64,000 nt of DNA. Source: Bacteroidales bacterium (GTDB lineage Bacteria; Bacteroidota; Bacteroidia; Bacteroidales; UBA932). Shown in pieces: positions 42,415-51,286 of the stretch. The stretch spans positions 1 through 64,000 of the forward strand of contig JALCST010000003.1 in the NCBI GenBank assembly GCA_022653675.1. Reading direction: 5' to 3'. Each line of letters opens with the position of its first letter. Position 1 is the stretch's first letter. The notes beneath the pieces were generated by a model. The model was given only the letters and a program-made list of their open reading frames with translations. It ran no database searches and was not told the DNA's origin. The translations under genes and the position numbers were made by a program.

Positions 42415-43320
42415 TTAAATGAACCCTATCTCTTTAAGTTCTTTTTCCAAAGCGGCGAGTTCCTTTTTGGAATAAGGTGCAACCGGGCCACGGCAGTCGC
42501 CGCAGTCGAGTCCGGCAAATTTCATCACACCCTTTCCCCCTCTTATGCCGCCGCCATGGCGGATTATGACGTTGACCATCTTTACGGATTCATATTGCAG
42601 ATCACGCGCCCTGGCGATGTCGCCTTCTTCAAAAGCCCTCTTCAATGCGGCATAAGTCCCGTAAATATAATTGTAGGTACTCCCCACTCCCCCTTGCGCA
42701 CCAACCGCAAGGCCGCACAGGAGCATTTCGTCATAACCGTTCAGTATATTGAAACGACCTCCGTCATAACGTATGCAGTTCATCATCTCCATGAAATCGT
42801 TCGAAGTGAACTTTATCCCGTTGAGGTTAGGAATAAGCTTCGATCCCGCTTCCAGGAAATCCATCATGGAGACTTTCAGACCGGTTATTGCAGGTATGTG
42901 ATAATAATAGAACGGAACCGGCGATGCGGAAGCGGCGATCGGAACGAAATAGTCCGCAAGTTCCGCGGCATCCCTGAACGGCGTGTCGTACGGAGCTATG
43001 GAACCTACGGCATCAACACCTCTGGAAGCCGCATATTTTCCCAAGGTAATCGAATCCTCCCTGGAGCATCCACCGATATGCGAAATGACCAGCATCTTGC
43101 CTTTAACTTCGGCCAGCCATGCGTCCAGAACGGCTTCGCGCTCCTCGACGCTCATGTAACGGCATTCACCCGTCGAACCGCAAACGAAAATGCCGGAGAC
43201 ATTTTCTTTCAGAAGTTTTGCGGCATAAGGCCTTATCATTTTCAGGTTCAGTTTCCCTTCCGGGCCAAAAGGCGTGAATACGGCACATATCAGTCCGTTG
43301 ATTCTAAAATGTTCGTTCAT
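42415..43320 (-). CDS. nanA: N-acetylneuraminate lyase
   Basis: 301 residues of the DHDPS/NAL class I aldolase family. GSTGE (48-52) forms the carboxylate-binding loop, Y140 in the YYYHIP segment and K170 in GIKFTS correspond to the catalytic Tyr137 and Schiff-base Lys165 of E. coli NanA. The enzyme splits sialic acid into ManNAc and pyruvate in the cytoplasm. DHDPS homologues share the fold, but the sialidase, SusCD and mutarotase-symporter neighbours decide in favour of the lyase. It is the first gene of the operon; the promoter and two operator sites lie at 43354-43411. Confidence 0.92.
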   Translation of the reverse strand: MNEHFRINGLICAVFTPFGPEGKLNLKMIRPYAAKLLKENVSGIFVCGSTGECRYMSVEEREAVLDAWLAEVKGKMLVISHIGGCSREDSITLGKYAASRGVDAVGSIAPYDTPFRDAAELADYFVPIAASASPVPFYYYHIPAITGLKVSMMDFLEAGSKLIPNLNGIKFTSNDFMEMMNCIRYDGGRFNILNGYDEMLLCGLAVGAQGGVGSTYNYIYGTYAALKRAFEEGDIARARDLQYESVKMVNVIIRHGGGIRGGKGVMKFAGLDCGDCRGPVAPYSKKELAALEKELKEIGFI

Positions 43321-43353
43321 TTTACTCTATTTTTTTGTTTTATGTATGCCATT

Positions 43354-43385
43354 ATTTGTCGGACAAATTAAATTGTCGGACAAAT
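43354..43385 (-). promoter_or_regulatory. Tandem FadR-type operators of the sialic-acid operon
   Basis: Two copies of TTGTCGGACAA, centred 17 bp apart. Site 1 is ATTTGTCGGACAAAT (43354-43368) with perfect 7-bp arms; site 2 is AATTGTCGGACAAAT (43371-43385). Both fit the GntR/FadR consensus TnGTnnnACnA. Site 2 overlaps the -7 element and site 1 lies just downstream of the start, a classic repression layout. The likely binder is the FadR-type regulator encoded in the same operon. Confidence 0.75.
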
Positions 43386-43411
43386 ATACGAATTGATTTA
43401 TAAATGGCAAA
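43381..43411 (-). promoter_or_regulatory. Sialic-acid operon promoter (Bacteroidales -33/-7)
   Basis: Minus strand TTTG (43411-43408), 19-nt spacer, TATATTTG (43388-43381): a full match to the consensus. Predicted start near 43374, with a leader of about 55 nt before nanA. Confidence 0.8.
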
Positions 43412-43429
43412 AAAAATTACGATTTCCAT

Positions 43430-43462
43430 AAAAAAAGCCCGAAGCCGTTTCCGGTTTCGGGC
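43430..43462 (-). terminator. Rho-independent terminator of the GH89 gene
   Basis: The minus strand reads a 7-bp stem GCCCGAA/TTCGGGC with an inner CCG/CGG pair block and GAAA loop (43462-43437), then seven T (43436-43430). It separates the GH89 transcript from the nanA promoter 20 bp further on. Confidence 0.88.
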
Positions 43463-43487
43463 ATATGGCGTAAAATGATAAGAAGAA

Positions 43488-46088
43488 TCAATATGTCGTT
43501 ATAGCCCCGTAGGAATCGCATCCGGCGGCCCCTTGCAGGGTCACATGGACGCTGACCAGGCGCGGGAGAGATTCTTCCTTTGCCGCCGAATTATCCCAAC
43601 GACCGTTTTTCAACGAATTCGCATAAAGGAACGCTATCGTTTCGTTGCGTTGCAGTGGCACGGTAGCCGACGATGCAGAAGAAGAAACAGTCGAACCCGC
43701 AGGTTGCAACGTGACATCCAGGTTTTTCACATCGGAAAGGGTGTAACCGGAGGCCGATACCCTTACGCGCGTAAGTTTCACCGGAACGGAGCCATGGATA
43801 TAAGTAAGCCTGAATCCCTTCATGGAAACCAGACTTTCGGCGGGGATGGAGAAGGAAAGGTCCATCTTGTCCCTGTCGAATTCGTAAGGTGACCAGAATG
43901 CGACCGCATTGGCCGGAGCGGCTATATCCGATTCGCCGAATACGCCGTACTTCGCTACAAGGCTGTCTGCTGCGGCAATCGGATCGGAATATGGCGATAC
44001 TGGGGATATTCCGTTGGAAAAGACATAGGCCGAATCGAACGGAGCCCAATCCATCCCTGTCCCGGCAGCCTTGCATTCAAAATATTGTCTTATGCGCGGA
44101 ATATAATAATCACGGATCAGTCCGGACCATATGCGAGCGGAATAATCGTTTACAGGGGGACCCCAGATGGTGACTATACGGCGCGCTTCGGTGACGAACT
44201 TGTGGCGCTCGGCCTCGGTACGACCGGCAGCCTGTGCGAAATCCAGCCAGCGCGCCATTCTCAATACCGGATGCGATTCGAGAAGGCGGTCGGCACCGGT
44301 CAACATTCCGAGGGTCGCATTGCGGTACTTCTCTACATCCGTGGTGTCTCCAGAGACATAAGCCCAATTTACGGCCGAAAGAGCCTCGTCGGCCTTCGCA
44401 GCCAGATACATCGCGCCGTAAAGCGCCGCGTCTGTACGGTACAGCTGACTGCCGGAAAGGCTGTCGGCTGCCGAAAGGAAATATTCTATGCCCCTGTAAT
44501 AATCGGCATTGTCATCCATCGTCGGGGAGAACTGTTCGTAAGGACGCAACTGCCATTTGAAACGTGCATTGTTCGTGCAGGTTCCGTAAACCGACCGCAG
44601 CATGTTGTTCCAGAAGGAATCGATCTGGGGAGGACAGGCTCCGTAGCGGGCAACCGAATATTCGTGAAGGAATTCGCGTACGTCTATCTCCGAGGAACTC
44701 CAACCGGCGGCCGCTATCAATTCGTAAACGGGTTCGTTCTGCTCTACGCCTTCCGGGGAGGTGCCGTATCCGGTCAGATTGCCCCTGTTAGGGGACTTCA
44801 ACGCATTAAGATGGGCATTCGCATAGAAATCCAACGCCCCGGTAAGCGCCGAACGGCCGCCGAAATTAGGTACGGTGCTGTAGATCCATTTCTTGCCATA
44901 AAACCCGTCGAGGCGATCCCAGTTCTTGGAAGAACGCCATACATACTGGTTGAAGTCGACCGCCAGGTCGATTATCATCATCTTGTCGTCAGGGACTTCT
45001 GAGAGCAGGTCCCTGACGCTTCCCGGATCCCATATGTCGCGCTGGTAACCGAACATCCATCCCTGCATCACCCATACCGCATCGGAATCGGCTGCGGAAA
45101 GTGACGACCAGATCACCTTCCCGTATTCGGCAAGCAGGGCCGACCTTTCCGGGGTACCTTTGTCCCCGAAAGGGATATCCATCTCGTTGAAAGAGTCTAT
45201 AAGATAGTACTTGCATTTGCCGAACTCCTTTTCCCATTCCGTGATGTAACGCTTCTCTATCTCCGCGAAAAGTGAATCCTTCGGGGAAAGCATATAGTTC
45301 CTGAAACCGGCCCAGTGAGTTTCGGTTATATCCACGTTCGGGTAAACCTCCTTCATGGCCTCAGGGACGAATCCGGCGAAGCCCTGGCACAGGGGTTTCA
45401 TGCCGAGCCCCCTCATGCGGCCGAGAATCTTGTGTTCGAGCTTGATCTGGGCCTTGAACCACTTCTCCGATTCGTTGCCGTCGAGTTTGCTCATGTTCCC
45501 CATCCTCATCCACGGGAAGTGTGCTGGACCAGTAAAATACTCCCCAATCTGATCGCGGGAAAGACCCATGGAAAGCCATACGCGACGGAAGACGGATTCG
45601 CCGCCTATCGGGGCGAGCGGCATGTCTATGCCGTGCAGCGCCATCCAGTCGATCTCCTTCTGCCACTGTTCCCAACCCCAGAAAGGAGTTGTATAGCCGT
45701 ACGTGCAAACATTGTAATAAAGATGGTCCCTGAAGGGGGAAACGACTTTTTTCGCCGCCATGTCAGGCAACGAATCCGGAAGGGCCAGACGGTTTCCGCT
45801 CCACGTGGCCATTCCGTAACCGTTGCTTTCTATATAATCGTAGAACCCCCTGCACATCGCCACGGGAGTGCTTCCGGAGACCTTCAGGCACCCGTCCTTA
45901 ACTTCAAGGAGATAAACGTCGAGGCTGTCCTCGGCGGGAATTTGAGCAAAGACAACGTTCCCAGGCATCGAGCCGAAAGTCCGCCTTACGACACCTTCGG
46001 CATTTTGCTCGGGCGTAAGTACGCGCGGCGTGCACCCTGCCAGCAAAACTACTATGGCAGCAGTGATCAACAAAAGATTTTTCTTCAT
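43488..46088 (-). CDS. Alpha-N-acetylglucosaminidase (GH89), lipoprotein
   Basis: 866 residues with lipobox LLAGC (Cys19). It has the domain order of NAGLU enzymes: a small N-terminal domain, a TIM barrel from ~130 (YYNVCTYGYTTPFWGWEQWQKEIDWMALHGIDMPLAPIGGE) and a helical C-terminal domain. SFNEM (~Glu302) and GTSPEGVEQNEPVYEL (~Glu447) match the two catalytic glutamates of the family (human E316 and E446). It removes terminal alpha-GlcNAc, as found in gastric-type mucin O-glycans and heparan sulfate. A short C-terminal beta domain (~740-866) may aid surface binding. It lies 9 bp after ispF and ends at a strong terminator, so it is transcribed apart from the sialic-acid operon, though it probably serves the same glycans. 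Confidence 0.93.
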   Translation of the reverse strand: MKKNLLLITAAIVVLLAGCTPRVLTPEQNAEGVVRRTFGSMPGNVVFAQIPAEDSLDVYLLEVKDGCLKVSGSTPVAMCRGFYDYIESNGYGMATWSGNRLALPDSLPDMAAKKVVSPFRDHLYYNVCTYGYTTPFWGWEQWQKEIDWMALHGIDMPLAPIGGESVFRRVWLSMGLSRDQIGEYFTGPAHFPWMRMGNMSKLDGNESEKWFKAQIKLEHKILGRMRGLGMKPLCQGFAGFVPEAMKEVYPNVDITETHWAGFRNYMLSPKDSLFAEIEKRYITEWEKEFGKCKYYLIDSFNEMDIPFGDKGTPERSALLAEYGKVIWSSLSAADSDAVWVMQGWMFGYQRDIWDPGSVRDLLSEVPDDKMMIIDLAVDFNQYVWRSSKNWDRLDGFYGKKWIYSTVPNFGGRSALTGALDFYANAHLNALKSPNRGNLTGYGTSPEGVEQNEPVYELIAAAGWSSSEIDVREFLHEYSVARYGACPPQIDSFWNNMLRSVYGTCTNNARFKWQLRPYEQFSPTMDDNADYYRGIEYFLSAADSLSGSQLYRTDAALYGAMYLAAKADEALSAVNWAYVSGDTTDVEKYRNATLGMLTGADRLLESHPVLRMARWLDFAQAAGRTEAERHKFVTEARRIVTIWGPPVNDYSARIWSGLIRDYYIPRIRQYFECKAAGTGMDWAPFDSAYVFSNGISPVSPYSDPIAAADSLVAKYGVFGESDIAAPANAVAFWSPYEFDRDKMDLSFSIPAESLVSMKGFRLTYIHGSVPVKLTRVRVSASGYTLSDVKNLDVTLQPAGSTVSSSASSATVPLQRNETIAFLYANSLKNGRWDNSAAKEESLPRLVSVHVTLQGAAGCDSYGAITTY

Positions 46089-46097
46089 AATATCTGA

Positions 46098-46580
46098 TTA
46101 CTCTTTGGTTTTCAAAAGGACGGTGGCATAAGCCGAAACTCCTTCCCCCCTACCCACATATCCGAGTTTTTCGGTAGTGGTAGCCTTTATGGAAATCATA
46201 TCCTTCCTGCATTGCAAGTCCTTGGCAAGCGTAGTCCGCATCCTTTCTTCATAAGGGAAGATCTTGGGTTCCTGAAGCAATACGGTTATGTCCGCATTGC
46301 AAAGCGTGTAACCCTTCTGGACTACCATCCGATAAGATTCGCGAAGCAGTATCCGGCTGTCGATCCCCTTGTAAAGATCGGAAGATTCCGGGAAAAGCCT
46401 GCCTATGTCTCCCAATGCCAAGGCCCCCAAAAGCGCATCGCAAAGCGCGTGGATCAGCGCATCACCATCGGAATGCGCTACAGACCCCTTGCGGAAGGGA
46501 ATCCTTACCCCTCCCAGAACAAACGGCAGCCCATCCTCGAGAGGATGGACGTCATAGCCGTTGCCTATCCTGTATTCCAT
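46098..46580 (-). CDS. ispF: 2-C-methyl-D-erythritol 2,4-cyclodiphosphate synthase
   Basis: 160 residues, normal length. It catalyses the cyclisation step of the non-mevalonate isoprenoid pathway. GYDVHPL (8-14) supplies metal ligands Asp10 and His12, HSDGDALIHALCDALLGALALGDIGRLFP is the second conserved block, and ATTTEKLGYVGRGEGVSA the C-terminal one. The protein works as a trimer with active sites between subunits. It is divergent from the gene at 46688 with overlapping promoter elements between them. The GH89 gene follows at 9 bp. Confidence 0.96.
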   Translation of the reverse strand: MEYRIGNGYDVHPLEDGLPFVLGGVRIPFRKGSVAHSDGDALIHALCDALLGALALGDIGRLFPESSDLYKGIDSRILLRESYRMVVQKGYTLCNADITVLLQEPKIFPYEERMRTTLAKDLQCRKDMISIKATTTEKLGYVGRGEGVSAYATVLLKTKE

Positions 46581-46639
46581 TATCTATCAATAAGACGAAA
46601 TAAACGCCGCGTTTCAAAGGAACGTCAGCTTGTACGTTA

Positions 46640-46664
46640 CAAAAGTAAAAAATAATTACCTTTG
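46640..46664. promoter_or_regulatory. Divergent -7 elements between ispF and 46688
   Basis: TACTTTTG on the minus strand (46647-46640) and TACCTTTG on the plus strand (46657-46664) both match TAnnTTTG and are only 9 bp apart. The flanks make an imperfect palindrome (CGTTACAAAAGTAA against TTACCTTTGTACG). Neither has a clear TTTG at -33. Transcription on the two sides may compete. Confidence 0.45.
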
Positions 46665-46687
46665 TACGAAACAAAAGCATACACGCT

Positions 46688-47023
46688 ATGGGAATGATAA
46701 GTTTCTTCGATACGCCGGAACATAAGGTATTCACGTATAAACCGAGGTTTTACGATCCGGACAAGGAAAAGATAAAACAGGCCTATGCGAAAAAACGCCT
46801 CAAAGCCGAAAAGCAAGGCGAAGCTTTACCTGAAACCGGAAAAGACGAATACAAGCCGGGAGAATACATACACGGTGCATACGACAGCCCGAAGTTCGAA
46901 CAGAAGACAAGCCATGTTTCCAATAAAGGCATACGCAGCATCGCATGGATTTGTTCGCTCATACTTGCGTTCCTGATAGTCTACATCATTTTCGACAAGT
47001 TCGTGCCGTATCTGACCAAATGA
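46688..47023 (+). CDS. Small membrane protein of unknown function, upstream of mutL
   Basis: 111 residues. The N-terminal ~80 are hydrophilic and charged (ISFFDTPEHKVFTYKPRFYDPDKEKIKQAY); one membrane helix lies at ~84-105 (AWICSLILAFLIVYIIFDKFV). There is no signal peptide, so the N-terminus is probably cytoplasmic. Proteins that begin with a similar FFD..EHKVF.YKPRYYDP segment occur widely next to mutL in Bacteroidales, but the function is unknown. The stop overlaps the mutL start (ATGATG). Confidence 0.75.
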   Translation: MGMISFFDTPEHKVFTYKPRFYDPDKEKIKQAYAKKRLKAEKQGEALPETGKDEYKPGEYIHGAYDSPKFEQKTSHVSNKGIRSIAWICSLILAFLIVYIIFDKFVPYLTK

Positions 47024-48798
47024 TGGATCGCCAGATTAAAGTATTGCCCGGCAAGATAGCCAATCTGATAGCCGCAGGTGAAGTAGTGCAGCGACCCGCT
47101 TCGGTAGTGAAGGAACTGATGGAAAATTCCGTTGACGCCGGGGCGAAAAACATCTCGGTAATCATTTCCGATTCCGGGAAGACTCTCATACAGGTTATAG
47201 ACGACGGTTGCGGCATGACTCCGGAAAACGCGAGGATCAGCTTCGAACGCCACGCGACAAGCAAGATAGCGACCGCCGACGACTTGGGACGGATTTCGAC
47301 CTACGGGTTCAGGGGCGAAGCCCTTGCTTCCATAGCCGCAGTTGCCGAAGTAACGTTGAAAACACGTACATCGGAGGAAGAGACCGGCATGGAACTGCAA
47401 CTGTCCGATTCGCGCTTAGTTTCGGAAAAGGAGATCTCCTGCCCTGCAGGCTGTAACTTCGAGATACGCAGCATCTTCTACAACATCCCGGCCCGAAGGA
47501 AGTTCCTGAAAAGCGACCGCGCGGAAATGCAGCATATCATAGAAGAGTTCTGCCGGGTCGCACTAACGAGGACCGAAACGGGGTTCCGCATTAGCCACAA
47601 CGGTAAAAACATATACTCGCTCCCGGCCCGGCAGCTACTCAAACAGAGGATAGTAAGCATTGCAGGCAACGATCTGAACAAGCAGCTGATCGACATAAGG
47701 ACAAACACCAGCATCGTCAAGGTAAGCGGATTCGTAGGAATTCCGTCGGCGGCGAGAAAACAGGCGCAAAACCAGTATTTCTTCGTCAACGGGCGTTATT
47801 TCCGCAGCCCCTATCTCCACCGCGCCGTCTGCAGAGCCTACGAGCATCTCGTACAGGATGGCTATACCCCGCCGTATTTCATATATCTAGATGTGGACAC
47901 CGGCAAAGTGGACGTTAACATACATCCTTCCAAGACCGAAATAAAATTCGAGGACGATTCGATGATTTTCGAGATACTGAACGCCGCCGTAAGGGAAGCC
48001 CTAGGAAAGAACGCGTTCGTGCCAAGTATAGATTTCAGTCTCGGCAACGTACCCGAAATCCCGCTGATGCGCAATTCCGACCAGGGAAAGTACCGCCGGG
48101 AGCCGAAAATAAACTACGATCCATTGTTCAATCCGTTCCTTTCCGGTACCGGATTCGAGGACGGAAACAAAACCGGGGCCGGAAAAGCAGAAGTCCTTGC
48201 CGACGGAGGCGGCGAACTCTTCGAAAATAAGGATATGGAGAGAAGAATCCTGGTTTTCAAAGGGAAATACATCTTTACCCCTGTTTCAAGCGGATTGCTG
48301 GCAATCAATGCTTCGCGCGCAAGATACCGCGTGATGTTCGAGCATTACCTCGACTCCCTGGGAAATGCCGGACCGGCGATGCAGAAAATGCTCGTTCCCG
48401 TCACGTTGGAACTGACCCCTGAAACCGAAATGGAAGTTTCGGCCCATATCGGCAGATTTGCGGAACTCGGATTCGAAGCGAGGATGATTGCAAATAATGC
48501 GCTAGAGGTGGACGCGGTGCCGGACGGATTCGCAACGGACGAAAAATCGGTCAGGGATTACATAGATGATATCCTAGCTTCGCTCGAAGAAACTGTTCCC
48601 GGAGGATCCAACTCATCATCTTCCGGCCTTGCCGACAAGTTGGCGAGAGCCGCCGCATACGGGAAATCCGATTTTAACGATACGGAGGCACAATTATTGG
48701 TGGAACAACTCCTCGAATGCAGGCAGCCTCAGATGACACCTGACGGAAAAAACTGCATGACAATCATTTCAACTGACAAACTGGACTCCATGATATGA
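47020..48798 (+). CDS. mutL: DNA mismatch repair protein MutL
   Basis: 592 residues from the ATG at 47020 (the adjoining ATG at 47023 is also possible; an ATG at 46945 inside the upstream gene adds residues unlike the family). The GHKL ATPase is intact: GEVVQRPASVVKELMENSVDAGA with catalytic Glu32 and Asn36, DDGCGM, RHATSKI and GFRGEALASIA. RKFLKSDRAEMQHI and NIHPSKTEIKF follow. In the C-terminal domain, the site where endonuclease-type MutL has DQHAxxERxxYE reads INASRARYRVMFE, so nicking activity is doubtful. It sits between the small membrane-protein gene and the rhomboid gene, with 4-nt overlaps or less. Confidence 0.95.
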   Translation: MMDRQIKVLPGKIANLIAAGEVVQRPASVVKELMENSVDAGAKNISVIISDSGKTLIQVIDDGCGMTPENARISFERHATSKIATADDLGRISTYGFRGEALASIAAVAEVTLKTRTSEEETGMELQLSDSRLVSEKEISCPAGCNFEIRSIFYNIPARRKFLKSDRAEMQHIIEEFCRVALTRTETGFRISHNGKNIYSLPARQLLKQRIVSIAGNDLNKQLIDIRTNTSIVKVSGFVGIPSAARKQAQNQYFFVNGRYFRSPYLHRAVCRAYEHLVQDGYTPPYFIYLDVDTGKVDVNIHPSKTEIKFEDDSMIFEILNAAVREALGKNAFVPSIDFSLGNVPEIPLMRNSDQGKYRREPKINYDPLFNPFLSGTGFEDGNKTGAGKAEVLADGGGELFENKDMERRILVFKGKYIFTPVSSGLLAINASRARYRVMFEHYLDSLGNAGPAMQKMLVPVTLELTPETEMEVSAHIGRFAELGFEARMIANNALEVDAVPDGFATDEKSVRDYIDDILASLEETVPGGSNSSSSGLADKLARAAAYGKSDFNDTEAQLLVEQLLECRQPQMTPDGKNCMTIISTDKLDSMI

Positions 48799-49481
48799 GC
48801 TATTTTGGAAATAATTCTATAGGCGACATAATACGCCGGACACCGGCGGTCACTAATATCATACTGTTGAACATCCTGATGCTGATAGCGACCCAGATCA
48901 AAGTCGACTGGATGTATCGCACCTTTGCCCTGTTCCCGTTCGCGTCGCCTTTCTTCAAGTGGTGGCAACTCGTAACGCACATGTTCATGCACGGCGGGTT
49001 CTGGCACATTTTCTTCAACATGTACACGCTGTGGATATTCGGCACCATGCTGGAAATGCAGTGGGGCAGCAGGAAATTCCTGTTCTTCTACTTCGTCACC
49101 GGCATCGGGGCGGCGCTCTGCCAAAATGGCGTCACCGCCATCGAACTGCATGTGCTTCAAAACCAGGTCGCGTTGGGAAGCTATACCGCCGGAGCCAAGA
49201 TCACCCAACTGCTCAGCACGCCTTGCATTGGGGCTTCGGGTGCCATCTACGGAGTCCTGCTCGGTTACGGTATGCTCTATCCGAACAACAGGATAATGCT
49301 CATATTCCCTCCGATATCTTTGAAAGCCATCTGGTGGGTAGTGATCTTCTTCGTGATCGAACTGCTCACCGCATTCTTCAACAACGGGGACAACGTGGCC
49401 CACTTCGCACATCTCGGAGGCATGTTGTTCGGGTTCCTGCTGATAACATACTGGAAAAAGAGGGGACGCCTCTATTACTGA
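48795..49481 (+). CDS. Rhomboid-family intramembrane serine protease
   Basis: 228 residues with six membrane helices. The catalytic Ser148 is in GASGAIYG, the partner His is in HFAHLGGML near 200, and HGGFWHIFFNMYTLW is the conserved loop-1/helix-2 region. Rhomboids cleave membrane helices of substrate proteins; the substrate here is unknown. It overlaps mutL by 4 nt (ATGA) and is followed 1 bp later by tsaC, so all belong to one transcript. Confidence 0.92.
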   Translation: MSYFGNNSIGDIIRRTPAVTNIILLNILMLIATQIKVDWMYRTFALFPFASPFFKWWQLVTHMFMHGGFWHIFFNMYTLWIFGTMLEMQWGSRKFLFFYFVTGIGAALCQNGVTAIELHVLQNQVALGSYTAGAKITQLLSTPCIGASGAIYGVLLGYGMLYPNNRIMLIFPPISLKAIWWVVIFFVIELLTAFFNNGDNVAHFAHLGGMLFGFLLITYWKKRGRLYY

Positions 49482-49482
49482 C

Positions 49483-50079
49483 ATGGGAAAACACAATGAA
49501 ATAAGGATATCCGACCGGATGAGGAAAGATATCGCGGAATGCATAGCCGTACTCGAAAATGGCGGCCTGATACTTTACCCGACCGATACGGTATGGGGGA
49601 TCGGTTGCGACGCCACCTCGGAAGAGGCGGTGGCCAAGGTGTTCGCGCTCAAGCGGCGTGCCGAAAGCAAAAGCCTAGTGACGCTCGTTGCGGACATGGA
49701 TATGCTGGGACGTTACGTACGTGTGATCCCTTCGATGGCCATAGACCTCTTGGAAGTTAACGACGCCCCGATGACCATAATATATCCCGGCGCAATGGGA
49801 TTGGCCCGCAACGTTGTGGCAGAAGACGGCACGATAGGCATCAGGGTACCCGACCACGAATTCTGCCGTAGGATGATTTTCAAATTCAACCGTGCCATCG
49901 TATCTACTTCCGCAAACATATCCGGCGAGCCTGCCCCGCACAATTTCAAGGAGATTTCCCCCGAAATAATGGCAGGCGTCGATTGGGTTGCACCGAAGTA
50001 CCTGGAAGGCACTCCCGCCGGCAAGCCTTCGCAGATAATCAAGGTCGGACTCGACAATGAAGTCACGGTCATAAGGTAA
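49483..50079 (+). CDS. tsaC: Threonylcarbamoyl-AMP synthase (Sua5/YrdC family)
   Basis: 198 residues of YrdC type without the C-terminal Sua5 domain. YPTDTVWGIGCDA (~33-45) binds Thr and ATP, KRRAESKSL follows, and STSANISGEPAP (~138-149) is the second hallmark. The enzyme makes threonylcarbamoyl-AMP from threonine, bicarbonate and ATP for the t6A37 modification of tRNAs. tsaE, another component of the pathway, lies 3 kb downstream. It starts 1 bp after the rhomboid stop. Confidence 0.94.
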   Translation: MGKHNEIRISDRMRKDIAECIAVLENGGLILYPTDTVWGIGCDATSEEAVAKVFALKRRAESKSLVTLVADMDMLGRYVRVIPSMAIDLLEVNDAPMTIIYPGAMGLARNVVAEDGTIGIRVPDHEFCRRMIFKFNRAIVSTSANISGEPAPHNFKEISPEIMAGVDWVAPKYLEGTPAGKPSQIIKVGLDNEVTVIR

Positions 50080-50111
50080 TTTCTTATCTTTGCAGTGTAA
50101 AACGACAAGTC

Positions 50112-51146
50112 ATGAATAGTGAATCCATTGAGGAACTGAAAGCCAGAATCGCAGCTTCTGGAGCCAAAAAGCTCCAGGACGTGGAAGAGTTCCGGGTAGG
50201 CATGCTCGGAAAGAAAGGCGAAATAACGAGGCTTTTCGAGGAGTTCCGTACCGTGGCGCCGGAGCAGAAACGCGAATTCGGGCAGAAGCTGAACCAATTG
50301 AAACAGCAAGCCCAGGCAAAGATAGAAGAACTGCGCGAAGCAGTGGAGGAAGAACAGACCGCCACGACGGTCGACAACGACCTGACACGTCCCGGCGACG
50401 ATTTCGAACTCGGTTCGCGCCACCCCATTTCGCTCGCACGGGAGGAAATAATAGGCATTTTCAGGAAATTCGGCTACAACGTGGCCGAAGGGCCGGAAAT
50501 AGAGGACGACTGGCATGTCTTCAGCGCACTGAATTTCCCTCCGGAACATCCGGCCCGCGACATGCAGGATACGTTCTTCATAGCTACCGACACCGATGAC
50601 AAGATACTTCTGCGTACGCACACGTCATCCGTGCAGGTACGCACGATGGAGAGGATGAAGACACCTCCGATCCGCGTAATCTGTCCCGGGCGCGTATTCA
50701 GGAACGAAGCCATATCGGCGCGCGCGCACTGCATATTCCATCAGGTCGAAGGGCTTTACATAGACAGGAACGTGACGTTCGCGGACCTCAGGCAGGCCAT
50801 CCTTCTATTCTGCCGCGAGATGTTCGGCCCGGACGTAAGGATCAGGATGAGGCCTTCGTACTTCCCGTTCACCGAACCTTCCTCCGAAGTCGACGTAAGC
50901 TGCAACATCTGCCACGGAAAGGGTTGCAACATCTGCAAGGGTACCGGCTGGCTCGAAATACTCGGATGCGGCATGGTCGATCCCAACGTATTGTCCGCAA
51001 GCGGCATCGACCCGGACGTCTATACAGGTTTCGCCTTCGGCATGGGAATAGAACGGATCGCCATGCTCAAATGGCAGGTCAAGGACCTCAGGATGTACTT
51101 CGAAAACGACGTAAGGTTCCTGAAGGAGTTCCAGACCGTAGTTTAA
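50112..51146 (+). CDS. pheS: Phenylalanine--tRNA ligase alpha subunit
   Basis: 344 residues, typical. An N-terminal coiled coil (~1-85, rich in K/E/Q) binds tRNA. The class II core has HPISLAREEI, DTFFIATD, LRTHTSSVQVRTME, GRVFRNEAISARAHCIFHQVEG (motif 2), and GMGIERIAML (motif 3). The CNICHGKGCNICKGTGW segment (~260-276) is a Cys-rich loop seen in many bacterial PheS proteins. PheT is not in the window. A weak terminator follows. Confidence 0.96.
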   Translation: MNSESIEELKARIAASGAKKLQDVEEFRVGMLGKKGEITRLFEEFRTVAPEQKREFGQKLNQLKQQAQAKIEELREAVEEEQTATTVDNDLTRPGDDFELGSRHPISLAREEIIGIFRKFGYNVAEGPEIEDDWHVFSALNFPPEHPARDMQDTFFIATDTDDKILLRTHTSSVQVRTMERMKTPPIRVICPGRVFRNEAISARAHCIFHQVEGLYIDRNVTFADLRQAILLFCREMFGPDVRIRMRPSYFPFTEPSSEVDVSCNICHGKGCNICKGTGWLEILGCGMVDPNVLSASGIDPDVYTGFAFGMGIERIAMLKWQVKDLRMYFENDVRFLKEFQTVV

Positions 51147-51231
51147 AACGGACGGGAGCCTGGATTCCATCCGGAATCAAAATCGGTGGAAAAGCGAAAT
51201 CGACTATTTTTTTTAAAATCGGATATTTGTG

Positions 51232-51256
51232 CACCTTCACTCTTGGAGGTGTTTTT
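51232..51256 (+). terminator. Weak terminator after pheS
   Basis: CACCTTC pairs with GGAGGTG around a short loop (51232-51251, one G-T pair), followed by TTTTT. The stem is short, so partial read-through into comM is likely. The rest of the 140-bp gap shows no clear feature. Confidence 0.45.
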
Positions 51257-51286
51257 CATTCCCGCTTACTTTGAAATAAAAAAGCG

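Noticed and set aside
46945-47019. Longer mutL start
   Set aside because: The added 25 residues lie inside the upstream gene in another frame and are unlike MutL.
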